The notes under the pieces are model-generated. The model was not told where the DNA came from and ran no database searches. It saw only the letters and a program-made list of their open reading frames with translations. A stretch of 64,000 nt of DNA from Diphasiastrum complanatum. Taxonomy: Eukaryota; Streptophyta; Lycopodiopsida; Lycopodiales; Lycopodiaceae. Shown piece after piece: positions 35,256-46,395 of this stretch; position 1 is the first letter of the stretch; each line of letters begins with the position of its first letter. Position numbers and translations under genes: made by a program. The stretch spans positions 2,874,081 through 2,938,080 of the forward strand of contig CM055113.1 of NCBI GenBank assembly GCA_029204225.1. Direction: 5' to 3'.

Positions 35256-35889
35256 AACTTTCAACGAAGCAAAGGAACACAAGGAGTGGCATGCAGCTAT
35301 GGAAACAGAAATGGAGGCTATATCGAAGAACAAAATGTGGAACCTGGTTGAGCTACCTGATGGTAAGACGCCTATCACATGTAAGTGGATCTACAAGACG
35401 AAGTATGGAGCAGATGGGCAACTCAACAAGTACAAGGCACGATTAGTTGCAAGAGGTTTTGAGCAACAAGAAGGTATAGACTTTGAGGAGACCTTTGCAC
35501 CTATAGCCAAAATGGTAATTATTCGTTCTATCATTGCAATTTTTGCTTTCTATGGTTGGAAAATCCAGCAAATGGACATCAAATCTGCTTTTCTTAATGG
35601 AGTACTGGATGAAGAGGTATATCTAGAGCAACCTCAAGGGTTTGTTGAGCTAGGAAGAGATCATTTGGTTTGTAGACTCAACAAAGCCATATATGGATTG
35701 AAGCAAGCACCACGAGCATGGTACTCTTGCATTGATGAGTACTTCAAGCGAAGGGGAATGGTAAAGAGTGATGTTGATCCTAATCTTTACATTCTAAGAC
35801 AAGATTCAGATATAGTGTTCATTGTGTTGTACGTGGATGATTTGATTATTACAGGAAGTAATGAGAGGTCAATTAATGAAATTAAATAA
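35209..35889 (+). pseudogene. Copia reverse transcriptase
   Basis: 226 open codons: FNEAKEHKEWHAAMETEMEA, CKWIYKTKYGADGQLNKYKA, QMDIKSAFLNGVLDEEVYLE, LNKAIYGLKQAPRAWY and the catalytic LYVDDLIITGS (YVDD at 35,830-35,841). It lies one frame off the upstream integrase, overlapping it by about 47 bases. TAA at 35,887. Confidence 0.93.
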
Positions 35890-36780
35890 AATCTTTCCAA
35901 TGCTTTTGACATGAGTGATCTAGGATTGATGCACTACTGTCTTGGCATTGAAGTATGACAAAAAGAAGACATGGTCTTTCTTACACAAAGCAAATATGTA
36001 CGAGATTTGCTTTATAAGTTCAATATGTAGGATTGTAAGCCCTTGAGTACACCTATGGATGTCAATATGAAGCTTACTGCATATGATGAATATGAGAAAG
36101 TGGATGCTTATTTGTATAGACAGCTGGTGGGTATTTTGATTTATTTGACACACACACGACCTGATATTTCTTATGATGTTGGTGTTGTTAGTCAATTTAT
36201 GCAAGATCCTAGTCAAGCACACTAAAAGTCTGCTAAACGTATTCTCAGATACATTCGAGGGACATTAAATTTTGGTTTGAAATATGATCAGCCTGAAGCG
36301 CCAATGTTGGTAGGTTATATAGATGTCGATTGGGCAGGGAATATTGATGACAAAAGATCTACCAGTGGTCATACATTCAGTTATGGTACAGCTGCAATTT
36401 CATGGAGCAGCAAAAGGCAACCTACAGTAGCTTTATCATCAACAGAAGCTAAATATCAAGCACTCAGCAATGCTACACAAGAAGCGGTATGGTTACGAAG
36501 ATTGCTTGTGGATTTAGGTCAGCCATAGGTGGATGCTACTACTATATCTTGCGACAATCAAAGCTGCATTCACCTTGCCAAAAATCCAGTTTTACATGCT
36601 TGAACCAAGCACATGAAAATACACTATCATTTTATTCGAGAGAAAATTCTTGATGGAGCCATTGATCTTGTTTTTTGTAAATTTTGAAGATCAAATGGCA
36701 GATATTTTTACTAAGTCATTAGGTAGATATAAATTTAAGAGGTTTCGTATGCTATTAGGAATAGAAGAATGTAATTTTGT
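35890..36780 (+). pseudogene. Copia RT connection and RNase H, multiple stops
   Basis: Reads FDMSDLGLMHYCLGIEV, PLSTPMDVNMKL, YRQLVGILIYLTHTRPDIS, SAKRILRYIRGT, GYIDVDWAGNIDDKRSTSGH, LSSTEAKYQALSNA and CDNQSCIHLAKNP. Stops at 35,956, 36,028, 36,223, 36,526 and 36,601, then the frame is lost near 36,690. Confidence 0.9.
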
Positions 36781-36793
36781 CATTGAGGGAGAG

Positions 36794-37072
36794 TGTTAGA
36801 AATCAATGATAAACTTCATTGTTACTATTTATGATGTACATTAATGTTGATAGTTGTTACCAGCTGTAATTTGCCGTAGGCTAGTCTATTAGTCTATTCG
36901 TAGGTTTTCTCTCTCTATCAAGGTTCAGGGTTTACATGTACATTTTATATTCAATATGAAGTTAGTGTGAAAGAGTGATATTGCGTGTTCGTCTTCCGGC
37001 TCCTTACTTGGTGATTGCTTAAGTGAATGCTTGATGTTGCATTTCTGATTGTTGAGATGAAATCTAGCAACA
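36794..37072 (+). repeat. Copia 3' LTR (about 279 bp)
   Basis: Starts TGTTAGAAATCAATG right after the polypurine tract and ends CTAGCAACA. A TTTTATATT TATA-like box lies at 36,943-36,951. Right of it begins a minus-strand gypsy fragment. Confidence 0.75.
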
Positions 37073-37109
37073 AAATGTGTGTCTAGTCCTTTTCGGTACA
37101 ATTAATAGC

Positions 37110-38560
37110 AATCAGCTAATATGGTCTAGCTTTTAGAATCAATTTGCGTTGTTCCGCCTTGGGTAAGGACTTATCTGGTTGCCCCCGCATTAGATATTCA
37201 ACTATATCAGCAGCCCACTCAAGTACAATGTCAATATAAAATAAGACAGCGTCATGTAGCTCATCCTCAGATAGGGTTGCAGTTTCCTTCCCCTTGATTC
37301 AAGACACATGATCCACCATGTAATGCTGCTTTCCCTTGCGAACCACTATCCAGAAATCAAACTCCAATAGCAGAAGTAACCAACGAGTAATTCTTCTTGT
37401 GTTGAAAGTTTTATTAACAAGGTATAACAAGGGTTGATGGTCCGTGTAAAAAGAAAAATGAGTGGTCATCAAGTAGTATCGAAACTTCTTAACCACATAA
37501 ATCATTGCTAGTGCCTCCCACTCTATGGTTGAATAATTCATTTTCGAGTCACTGAGCTGTCAACTTGCAAATCGGATTGGAAAGTCCTTTTTGTGTTCTC
37601 CTAGCTGAATTAAGACGGCTCCTACTGCATACTTCGATGCATTTGTATGCACATGAAACTCTATGGACCAATTGGGTGGGCGTAGAATTGGCGCTGAGAA
37701 CAATGCATCTTTAAGCTTCTAAAAAGCCTTTAGAACTTCCTCAGTCCAATGGGATTTTGTTGTGAGCTTGTAGATTGGTCGTGCTAACTCTGCAAAGTCT
37801 AAAATGAAGATCTTGTAATAGTTAGCATGACCCATAAAAATGTAGACCTCGTGGATCGTTTCTGGTGGTGGCAGATCGACAATGATCTTGATCTTTGATA
37901 GGTCTGTGGTGATTCCGTGTCTAGATACAATATGGCCAAGGATCAGGCCATGCGTTATCCAAAACTGACATTTTTCTGGGTTCAAGGATATCTGAAATTC
38001 GCAACATTTCTTTAGAACTTTCTCTAGATTAAATAAGTGCTCTAAGTTAGGTCCATGCGCGCACAGATCATCCAAAAAAATTGCCAAAGACTTTTGCAAA
38101 ATGTCGCTTGCATAACTCGTTGAAAGGTACTTGGGGCATTATAAAGTCCAAATGGCATCAACTTGTAGGTGTGGATTCTCCATTCTGTGGCGAATGTTGT
38201 CTTGTGCTGATCTTGCAGCACTATTTTCACCTTCTTGTAACCACTGAAGCTGTCCAAGAAATTGTAGGCTTCTGTTCCAGCTACTCTGTCTAGGACACTT
38301 TCCATAAATGGTAGAAAAAAATGGTCCTTCTTGGTGACTACATTTAACACTTTAAGACTCACACAGATCCCCATTTTGCCATATTTCTTGGGTACTATGA
38401 CTATTGGCGATATCCACTCAATGTGCTCAATTTCATAGATGAAATCAATGTCTAACAATCTCTTCAACTCTTGCTTGATCAACTTTTGTAATTCGAGTTG
38501 CAGCAGTAGTAACGACTCACCTTGGAAATTGCTCTATCCACCAAAGGTATAGTATGTTGG
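37110..38560 (-). mobile_element. Ty3/gypsy RT-RNase H fragment
   Basis: Minus frames, in order. RT fingers/palm (38,482-38,090): KQELKRLLDIDFIYEIE, SPIVIVPKKYGKMGICV, FLDSFSGYKKVKI and YKLMPFGLYNAPSTFQRVM. RT palm/thumb (38,099-37,719): AIFLDDLCAHG with FLDD for the usual YLDD/YVDD, SLNPEKCQFWI, LGHIVSRHGI and SKSHWTEE-like residues. RNase H (37,541-37,299): NYSTIEWEALAMIYVVKKFR, FYTDHQPLLYLVN and GKQHYMVDHVS. Few stops, but frames shift. Protease, integrase and LTRs are absent. Confidence 0.92.
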
Positions 38561-39399
<839 letters not shown>

Positions 39400-39539
39400 T
39401 GTAGTGATAAAATAAATGCATATGCTACAATATATAAAACATGAAGCTAGAATGGTCACTAAGGGGATGTAGATTATGATGAAATGACCACCATATGATA
39501 AGTAATTGTTTTTGCTTATTTGATTGAACACTACACTAT

Positions 39540-39965
39540 ATCTGCAAATGATGCTTTTCTTGATAGGTTTCTTGAGGAAGAAGTCTACCTTTACCTACAC
39601 CAAAGCTTTATGATAAAGGATAAGGAAGATTTAATGTTAAAAAAGATGAAATCCATGTATGGATAGAGCAAGCTCCAAAGGTAATCCACACTTGATGAAA
39701 GCTTTAAAACGATAGGATTCATCAAAAGTAGCTTAGATGCAAACTCATATGTGAAGAGAAAAAACAATGTTTCATTCTTGTGTTTTTATATGTAGATGAT
39801 TTGATTATGCATGAAGTAATGACAATTTGGTTGGCCAACTTTTAAGGGACACATTATATGAAATAAAAGATTTAGGATTACTACATTGTTTGCACATAGA
39901 AGTATGCAAGCAAGAAGGTAAATTTTCATTTCTCAAGCTACAAATCAGTAGACCTATTTTATAAA
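39540..39965 (+). mobile_element. Degenerate copia RT fragment
   Basis: Plus-strand frames read FLDRFLEEEVYLYLHQSF, STLDESFKTIGFIKSSLDAN, then FYM*MI at the YVDD position, LLRDTLYEIKDLGLLH and IEVCKQEG, which is the copia RT palm to connection in correct order with stops and small indels. Confidence 0.85.
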
Positions 39966-40726
39966 CTATTGGTTGGAAGTTGTTTTTGCTTTGTCAATGG
40001 AATGTTAAGTATCAAGGTTCATAGGATCTTGACATTAGTTTGTTCATGATTACTTGCCATAATTTTAATTCCAGTTAGGCCAAATTGAGTCAAGGATATG
40101 TCAGTTTAGTCAAGCCAAGTTAGAGTCATCCAAATTAAGGCACTATTTATTGGCATAGGGCAAGTTGAAGCATCCAAATTGGCACCATATTCCAAGCATC
40201 AACTTGGAGGCATTCTATAAAAATACACCAACAACCTTGATCCAATGTACGAGAGAGACAACCACTTATGCACATGTCTTAATCTAGATAAAATCACTGA
40301 AACACCTCCAAATAAACTCATTGGAAGTCACTTGAAAATGTGTATTAACACTAAAGAGAAAATTCACCTATAAGTACTCTGTTATTGATTCGAAAACAAA
40401 AGCGTTTAGTAATATCATATTGCAGCAAGAGAGATGTATAATCCATGCGTCTTGATTGTATTTGGTTTGTGTCATTAATCATGTCAAATGTTAGGAGCAT
40501 TATTCGTCATTTGTCTAGATTAAATGTTAGGAGCATTCGTTTTTGAGTTCATTGAATGTTAACAAGTTGAAAAGACAAATCTGTCTAATAGATACATTGG
40601 CATGTTGATACTTTTTAAACTAAGAGGTAATTTATATTCATATGCAACATTTAGATCTATCAAGTATTGGGAGGAAATGTTTATCAAGCATTGTTTCAAC
40701 CTACTTTTTGTTATTTTGATATATAG
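39966..40726. other. No gene recognised
   Basis: Spacer between copia RT and CACTA transposase. A short direct repeat (AAATGTTAGGAGCATT) occurs at about 40,488 and 40,525. Confidence 0.4.
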
Positions 40727-42060
40727 GACTCTTCATCCTCATTTAGTGTTGGAGACAATAATCCTCGTAATGGTCGACGTAGACGACGAATGCAATACAA
40801 TGGTCCACATATAAAGCAATTACCTCATCGTCTACGTCAAGGCTTAAAAGAGATGATGGAAATTGATGAGCACATTAATAAAGAGACCAATGCATCTGAA
40901 TCTAGCTCATCTAGATCAACTTCTTTGCAAACAAGTTCCAATGATGAAAATGAGCTTCCAATGAATGATGAATTTGAAGTCATGGGAGACATGTTGTTTG
41001 ATATGTACGAGAACAATATTGCAGCTAGACACAATGAACAAGATGAGGAGGCACTTTTGTCTAAAGAAGAAAGAAAATTGCGAGAAGAATCAAAGACCAC
41101 ATTGTATCCTGGAGCAAAGACATCTCGTTTGGTGACTTCTCTACTTCTATTAAATCTTTAAGCCAAATATAGATGGAGTGACCAAAGCCTCACATCATTA
41201 TTTGAGTAAAAAAATTTTCATCTACTTGTCGTTTTTGCTTTGAAACAAAATTTACAATTTGGACATCGAGGGATATTTTTTTTACAATGGCTTCTTTTGT
41301 CATGTGCAGACTATTGAAAAACAAAATTCTCCCAGAAGGGAATGTCATGCCTGAGAGAAGAGATGAGGCACAAAAGATGTTGACTAACATCGGGATGGAC
41401 TACAAACAATATCATGCATGTCCAAAAGATTGTATTTTATATTGAGGAAGGTACGAATCACTCAAGAAATGTCCCATTTGTGATACTCCTCGATATAGAG
41501 ATGATTTGCAAGGGGCAACCATTTTGTGCAAAGTTTTACAACATTTTCCAATAATTCCATGATTGCAACATTTATTTCGTTGTAAATCTCTTGCACAACT
41601 TATGGACTGGCATGCACACCATACCTCTATGGATGGGATGATGAGGGTACCTTGAGATTCACCTGCATGGAAACACATCAACAAAGAGTATCCAAGCTTT
41701 GCCAATGAGTCAAGAAATGTGAGATTTGGTCTTGCAACAGATGGTGTGAACCCCTTTGGTGTACGAGCAACTACGTGGTCCATTTGGCCTGTTTGCTTGG
41801 TAAATTATAATATTCCTCCTTGGTTGAGTACAAAAAAGAGACACATTATGTTGGCACTTTTAATTCCTGGCCAACGCAAGGTTAAGAACATGGATGTGTA
41901 TCTTGAGCCGCTTATTGACGAGTTGGAAGATTTGTGGAAGGGGATAAAAGCATATGACATTTTGCGCCCCTTACATGAGAGGGAGTTTAACTACATGCCA
42001 TTGTAATGTGGACAATGCATGACTATCCAAGATTAGGTGAATGCTCAGGTAATCATTCAA
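40727..42060 (+). pseudogene. CACTA (En/Spm) transposase, TNP2-like, with one intron
   Basis: TNP2-type transposases catalyse cut-and-paste movement of CACTA elements. Exon 1 (about 40,727-41,205, after an AG acceptor-like site) starts with a basic run (GRRRRRMQYNGP, possible nuclear signal), then an acidic Ser-rich linker, then EESKTTLYPGAKTSRLV and KYRWSDQSLTSLFE. A GT donor at 41,206 and AG acceptor at 41,309 remove 104 bp and restore the conserved ...LLKNKILPEGNVMP. Exon 2 continues MGMDYKQYHACPKDCILY-like sequence, CPICDTPRYRDD, the PF02992-like core RFGLATDGVNPFGVRATTWS, NYNIPPWLSTKKRHIMLAL, LIPGQRKVKNMDVYLEPLID, and MHDYPRLGECSG after a frameshift at about 42,003. Stops at Trp/Arg positions (near 41,443, 41,562, 41,654) and truncation at about 42,060 make it inactive. 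No CACTA termini seen. Confidence 0.88.
41206..41309 (+). other. Probable intron in CACTA transposase (104 bp)
   Basis: GTAAAA...TGTGCAG, AT-rich. Splicing restores Glu-Leu-Leu across the junction in the frame that matches TNP2 on both sides, while the unspliced sequence has stops. Confidence 0.6.
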
Positions 42061-43020
42061 ACAATGTCTATCTTGTGTACATAGGGGTTTGTTTACAGTT
42101 ACATACAACTAGTAATTCCTGATATTTACATGATATACTACAATGGCTATAATTATTCTGTGAAAAAAGTACAAAAAGGACCAAGAGTGGATCCTAATCT
42201 GATCCTCAAGAGGGATTGGTTGTCAGATTATTTGATCTATCAATCTACTTCAGATTAAGATCAATCTAGATCAATTCTAGACACAGAATCCTAACAAGAA
42301 CAATCATGAATTGAAGGTAAGTGTACTTTCTGGTTTCACACGTGTGAAACACTTTCTGAGTACGGACTCCAACCTGAAAATCAAGTACACATTTAAAGAA
42401 CCTCAAAACAATCAAAACAAATGTAGACAAATGGAGAGAATCACTCAAAATTGCTTCCAAAACCAAGCCATATGATGATTCATCATGCAAGACTGACACT
42501 TGGACAAATCCTTCTACTTTGAGCACTTTTGGTCCATTTTCCTTCTATATGGAGATCTACTTGAAAATCTTCTAGAAGTCAAAATTCGCCTACTTCAGCT
42601 TATTCCACACATGTGAGCTGTTCTCTACACATGGGATATGACACCTAACCAAAGGATGTGGCTCATGCAATCAATAGATTGCTGCCATGTGTCATATGTC
42701 TAAAAAACTAGTTTTTGGCCTTTTTAGCCACTAGAACTTGAATTAAATCATATGTACAACCTATATGATTATGGCACATGACAAGTACACTATTTTCACA
42801 CGTGGGAACGGGCTCCACACATGTGTGTTTATCTATATACAAGATTTTTGGCCTCTACCAAGCTTATTTTTGCATTTTTCACACTCCTCAAAAATCTAGC
42901 TTGGTAAATTTAGCTTGATGGAAAACATGATGATCTTGAACTTGACTCCATGGGCTGAATTGGTCTTTGATGCTTCAGAAGGTGTGAAGATCAACCAATG
43001 AGCTTGATGTTGATATGAAA
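42061..43020. repeat. Non-coding region with CACACGTGTG-type palindromes
   Basis: Contains GTTTCACACGTGTGAAAC, a perfect 18-bp palindrome (42,333-42,350), and related ACACATGTG/CACACGTGG motifs at 42,604, 42,797 and 42,816-42,827. No coding region recognised. Confidence 0.6.
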
Positions 43021-43740
43021 TCACCATATCCATGATAGTGCTTCTTTGATGTTGACATCTTTGATGAACTTGAGAGCTTTGCACCATCCTAGCATCTTCA
43101 AAATCGAATCTTTCCAAATTTCATGTAGATGCTTGACTTTGAGGCTTGCTTCTTCTTTATGTGCATGCTCCTCCATGAGAAAATAAAGATTTCTTCTTGA
43201 CTTACTAGGATCACAAAGATCTAACATCATGTTACCATGATCTAGAGAATTAGACTTATCCAAATTGGCAAGACTATGCATGCTATAATAACAAAGTGTT
43301 TGCATCATATCTTCATGCTTGTTTATCATGCTAATCTCAGATCCAATGCGGCTAAATACTTCATTATGGAGATAAGTGTCTTGAGAAGATGATTCACTTA
43401 CTCTCATAAAAAATTTACAATTTGCCTCAATACAAATTTTCAAACTATGAGTGAATAAGTCACTTTTGCTCTTACATGGCTCAAGAGCATACATTTGATG
43501 AAATAACCATTTGCTTTCTAATTGATTTAAAATCAATTTCAACCTTTTAAGAACATCATCTATGTTCTCAAGAGAGACTTCATACTCAACTTGTATGGCT
43601 TTACTCCAATTTGGAGATGCAATGATCTCACTAAAGCAAATTAATTTATCAAATGACTTAAGAGAAGTAAGTATGAGATGTATACCACATGAGATATGCT
43701 CCTCTTTCCCCTGAAATGTGAGCCACATGGAATCAACCAT
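43021..43740 (-). CDS. Unrecognised 239-codon ORF (second of an overlapping pair)
   Basis: Open from ATG 43,740 to 43,021. It contains FSEIIASPNWSKAIQVEYE, a Leu/Lys-rich helical part (DVLKRLKLILNQLESKWLF), then CKFFMRVSESSSQDTYLHNE and an acidic/His-rich C-terminus (MEEHAHKEEASLKVKHLHEI). Its middle corresponds residue by residue to part of the larger ORF upstream, so the two hold duplicated modules. The FSEIIASPNW segment loosely resembles the opening of copia RT, but nothing after it does. It overlaps the larger ORF by 100 bases in another frame, which looks like a frameshift in an originally single protein. Function unknown; it may be a decayed or non-autonomous element protein. Confidence 0.4.
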   Translation of the reverse strand: MVDSMWLTFQGKEEHISCGIHLILTSLKSFDKLICFSEIIASPNWSKAIQVEYEVSLENIDDVLKRLKLILNQLESKWLFHQMYALEPCKSKSDLFTHSLKICIEANCKFFMRVSESSSQDTYLHNEVFSRIGSEISMINKHEDMMQTLCYYSMHSLANLDKSNSLDHGNMMLDLCDPSKSRRNLYFLMEEHAHKEEASLKVKHLHEIWKDSILKMLGWCKALKFIKDVNIKEALSWIW

Positions 43741-44696
43741 ATTTCTTGAGTTTCTTTTGGAATCACAACTTGAGAAGGTCTCTCTTCCTCAATCCTTGGC
43801 ACACTTGAACCTTGAGATGATTCTATAAGATCCTCTTCATGGTGCTCCTTCTTGATGGAAATCCGAGACCTCCATGTCTCATAATGATCACAAAAACTAT
43901 GACCACACAATATGCACTTCCTATGATTATCAAAATTACTTATGCTGAAAACATAAGTCCAAAAATCACCACAACTCCTAATATTGAAATCAAAAGGCAT
44001 TTCCATCTCAATAAGGCTAACTACTTGCTTATGGATATAAGTGTCCACTTTGGATGCTTCACTTATTCTCATAAGAAGTTTACAACTTGCCTTTAAGATT
44101 GAAAACTTACAATTTTCATCTTTATGAATGAACACATCATTCATGATCTTATTGAAACCAAAAGATCCTACATTATGAAGATATTTCCATTTCCTTGACT
44201 TCATAACTAATGTAAGCTTACAAGGAAAACATATTTTGCTATATTTTAAGGCATCACACTCAACTAGTATTGCCTTAATCCACCTTTGAGATACAAAAAT
44301 CTCTTCAAAGCAAAATGGTTCATAAGTTGACATGAGAGCATAAATCAAACTATTTTCATTTTGTGATTGCTCCTTATTCTTGATTGATTTCTCTTGGATA
44401 ATAACAATAAGTTTGAGCTTGTCCAAAGTTCCAAGCAAAATACTTTCCAAGGACATAAAATAAATCCAAGTTACTTTCATGAAAGTGACATCTATCTTTG
44501 CATCTTGAACCAAACAATGCACTTCCAAATGAAAAATTTCAAAAGATTTGACATGTGTTGTGATGGACTCTTGAAGACAAATCTTGCAAGTCCTTGTGAG
44601 ACTCCAAGCCTCATTCACCTTTCCACAAAGGAAACACCTTTCCTTGGACTTGTCCTTCTTGTATTTGCATTTCAAACTTGAAGCTCCATCCTTCAC
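43641..44696 (-). CDS. Unrecognised 351-codon ORF with Cys-rich segments
   Basis: The longest open frame in the window. Near the N-terminus is CFLCGKVNEAW, then CKICLQE about 12 residues on, a possible zinc-binding pattern. Later come CFEEIFVSQRWIKAILVECD, CKLLMRISEASKVDTYIHK and CILCGHSFCDHYETW. A module (about residues 115-230) recurs in the 239-codon ORF downstream. The C-terminal 33 residues run in the overlap and are probably out of the ancestral frame. I do not recognise a family. Survival of 351 codons among decayed elements suggests recent origin, constraint or chance. A non-autonomous element ORF is a reasonable alternative to a host gene. Confidence 0.4.
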   Translation of the reverse strand: MKDGASSLKCKYKKDKSKERCFLCGKVNEAWSLTRTCKICLQESITTHVKSFEIFHLEVHCLVQDAKIDVTFMKVTWIYFMSLESILLGTLDKLKLIVIIQEKSIKNKEQSQNENSLIYALMSTYEPFCFEEIFVSQRWIKAILVECDALKYSKICFPCKLTLVMKSRKWKYLHNVGSFGFNKIMNDVFIHKDENCKFSILKASCKLLMRISEASKVDTYIHKQVVSLIEMEMPFDFNIRSCGDFWTYVFSISNFDNHRKCILCGHSFCDHYETWRSRISIKKEHHEEDLIESSQGSSVPRIEEERPSQVVIPKETQEIWLIPCGSHFRGKRSISHVVYISYLLLLSHLIN

Positions 44697-44790
44697 CTCG
44701 GCCCCCTTGCTTCATGTTTTTTGGATTTTCAAAATGAAACTCTAGAGCACGTCCCAAAGCACTCATATTACAAGAAACTCTGACTCCTCT

Positions 44791-46010
44791 TTAATGACTT
44801 TCTAAATCTATAGCGGTGCCCGAAAATTCAAAAATTTTCTTGATAGGTGAGCTAGGTGTTTTCAGTAGTTGCTCCCACATTGCACTAAGATGCTCTGACA
44901 GGTTTTGCGCTTTCTCTTGTTGGGACATTCTAGATGCACTTCCCAACTTCACCAACAAGTTCTCTAACCTACACAATACCACACACTAGGCAGTTACAGA
45001 AAATACATTTGGTGATTACAACAATAATAGTTATTATGCGTGCAAACGTATTAGAATCTTTTTAATAAATCCCAATAGACTATCCACACCAACGACAAAA
45101 TTTAAATGTGAGGCTGATTTGAGAACAAGTTGCGAATCCATGAAGAGTCCTAAAGCTCTTATGGAAGATAAGAAAAAATCGACACCAATTGAAATCATCA
45201 TAAATAGAAAAACCTTTTGTGTGAAATCCCAAGTTGCTCACCTTATTTTGGCCTGAGTTCGGAATCGGAGTACAGTTGAGACTTCAACTTTACTTTTGCA
45301 CTTCCATATTTAGCCCTGAAGGCCATCAATGCATGTTGCCTCCCCTCAAGTATGCCCACATTGACAAGCACTTTGAGAATTTTTAGTTTTTGGAGTTCGG
45401 TGATGGACTTGGGCAGTGGCCTTAGCTCTAGACACAAAGACAAATCGAGTTGTTTTAGCTTCTTGAGATCACCGATGGATTCGGGCAGCTTCTCTAGCTG
45501 CTCACATCTAGACAAGTTTAGATTTTCCAGCCCTTTGAGCTCCCCAATTTCAAGTTCAGACACTTAGACAAATCTAGATCTTTCAGTCCTTTGAGTCCAA
45601 ATATGGACTCAGGGAGCTTTTCGAGCAATTAACATTCATTCAAAACGAGATGTTCTAGCTGCTTGAGCTCACCGATGGACTCTGGCAACTTCTTCAGCTT
45701 CCGACACAGAGATAAATCAAGGTTTTTCAATCCCTTGAGCTTAGCAATGGACACTCCAATAGATTGCTATTTACTATGGGCCTCCTACTCATACGGAACA
45801 CGATCGCATTCAGGACCACAATCCCAAGCTCGAACAGATTCTTAGGATTCATTAAACAAGAACTTGGCATCGCTTCCAGATGTTCTATTGACTCGAGTGC
45901 CCTTTTCAGCTTCTGACAAGTATGTCTAGAATCCAACTCAGAAGTATAAAGTACAGCAAAATCCTTCCCGAGGTTCAGCAACGGTTTCAGATCTTCTCAG
46001 AACTAGTCAA
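44791..46010 (-). pseudogene. LRR resistance-type (NLR-like) gene, 3' end remnant
   Basis: On the minus strand, about 45,770-45,243 encodes roughly five leucine-rich repeats of the plant NLR type (LKGLKNLDLSLCRKLKKLPE, SIGELKQLEHLVLNEC, LKGLENLNLSRCEQLEKLPE, LKKLKQLDLSLCLELRPLP), ending SELRPK-stop. One stop (about 45,630) and one frameshift (about 45,560) break it. A GGTGAGC donor-like site follows at 45,240 and a GTGTAG acceptor-like site at about 44,968, leading to a helical tail (RLENLLVKLGSASRMSQQEK) that ends at 44,791. Upstream, 45,981-45,800 is open (LNLGKDFAVLYTSELDSR) but not recognised. NB-ARC and N-terminal domains are absent. Intracellular immune receptors of this class use the LRR for recognition; this copy is broken. 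Confidence 0.75.
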
Positions 46011-46079
46011 ATGCTGCCTTTCCAAGTTTTTCAGCTCACTCCCTCCTGCCTCATCTTTTGCATAGGAACCAATAGAAGC

Positions 46080-46285
46080 ATGGAACTCAAGAAGGTAGAT
46101 CGAAAGGAAGGAATAGGCAGCAAGACAACGATAAGAAGATGGGCGACAGATGCAAATGTGACGGCCACACAGTGGACAGATGTTGGCTGAATCCAAAGAT
46201 TGAGTGCATACACTATCATAAGAAAGGTCATGCAGCCATGGATTGCTACGACAATCCAAGAAACAAGAAGACGCAAAGCAGAAAG
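46080..46285 (+). mobile_element. Copia gag zinc-knuckle fragment
   Basis: Plus-strand frame reads KCDGHTVDRCWLNPK, then ECIHYHKKGHAAMDCYDNP, the double Cys/His region of a copia gag, with Tyr replacing the second Cys. It stops abruptly where an LTR begins at 46,286. Confidence 0.75.
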
Positions 46286-46395
46286 TGTTGGATTAGTCTC
46301 CTTCTTACTAAGTGACTAATCGGTGTTAATCTTCATCCAATGTTGCAATTCAAATTTCCTGTGTTTTTTCAGTCTGTAAAAATACAAGTGTTTTT

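Larger units (their letters stand above)
32698..36793 (+). mobile_element. Ty1/copia polyprotein, nearly full length, no 5' LTR
   Basis: Gag, zinc knuckle, protease, integrase, RT and RNase H all appear in order, making it the most complete element here. Frame 1 runs from gag through integrase to about 35,210. A +1 shift between about 35,210 and 35,255 leads into RT and RNase H. Twelve in-frame stops are visible (33,336; 34,023; 34,365; 34,452; 34,590; 34,821; 35,887; 35,956; 36,028; 36,223; 36,526; 36,601) plus a late frameshift near 36,690. It starts inside gag with no 5' LTR or primer site. The polypurine tract TTGAGGGAGAG ends at 36,793. Confidence 0.92.
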
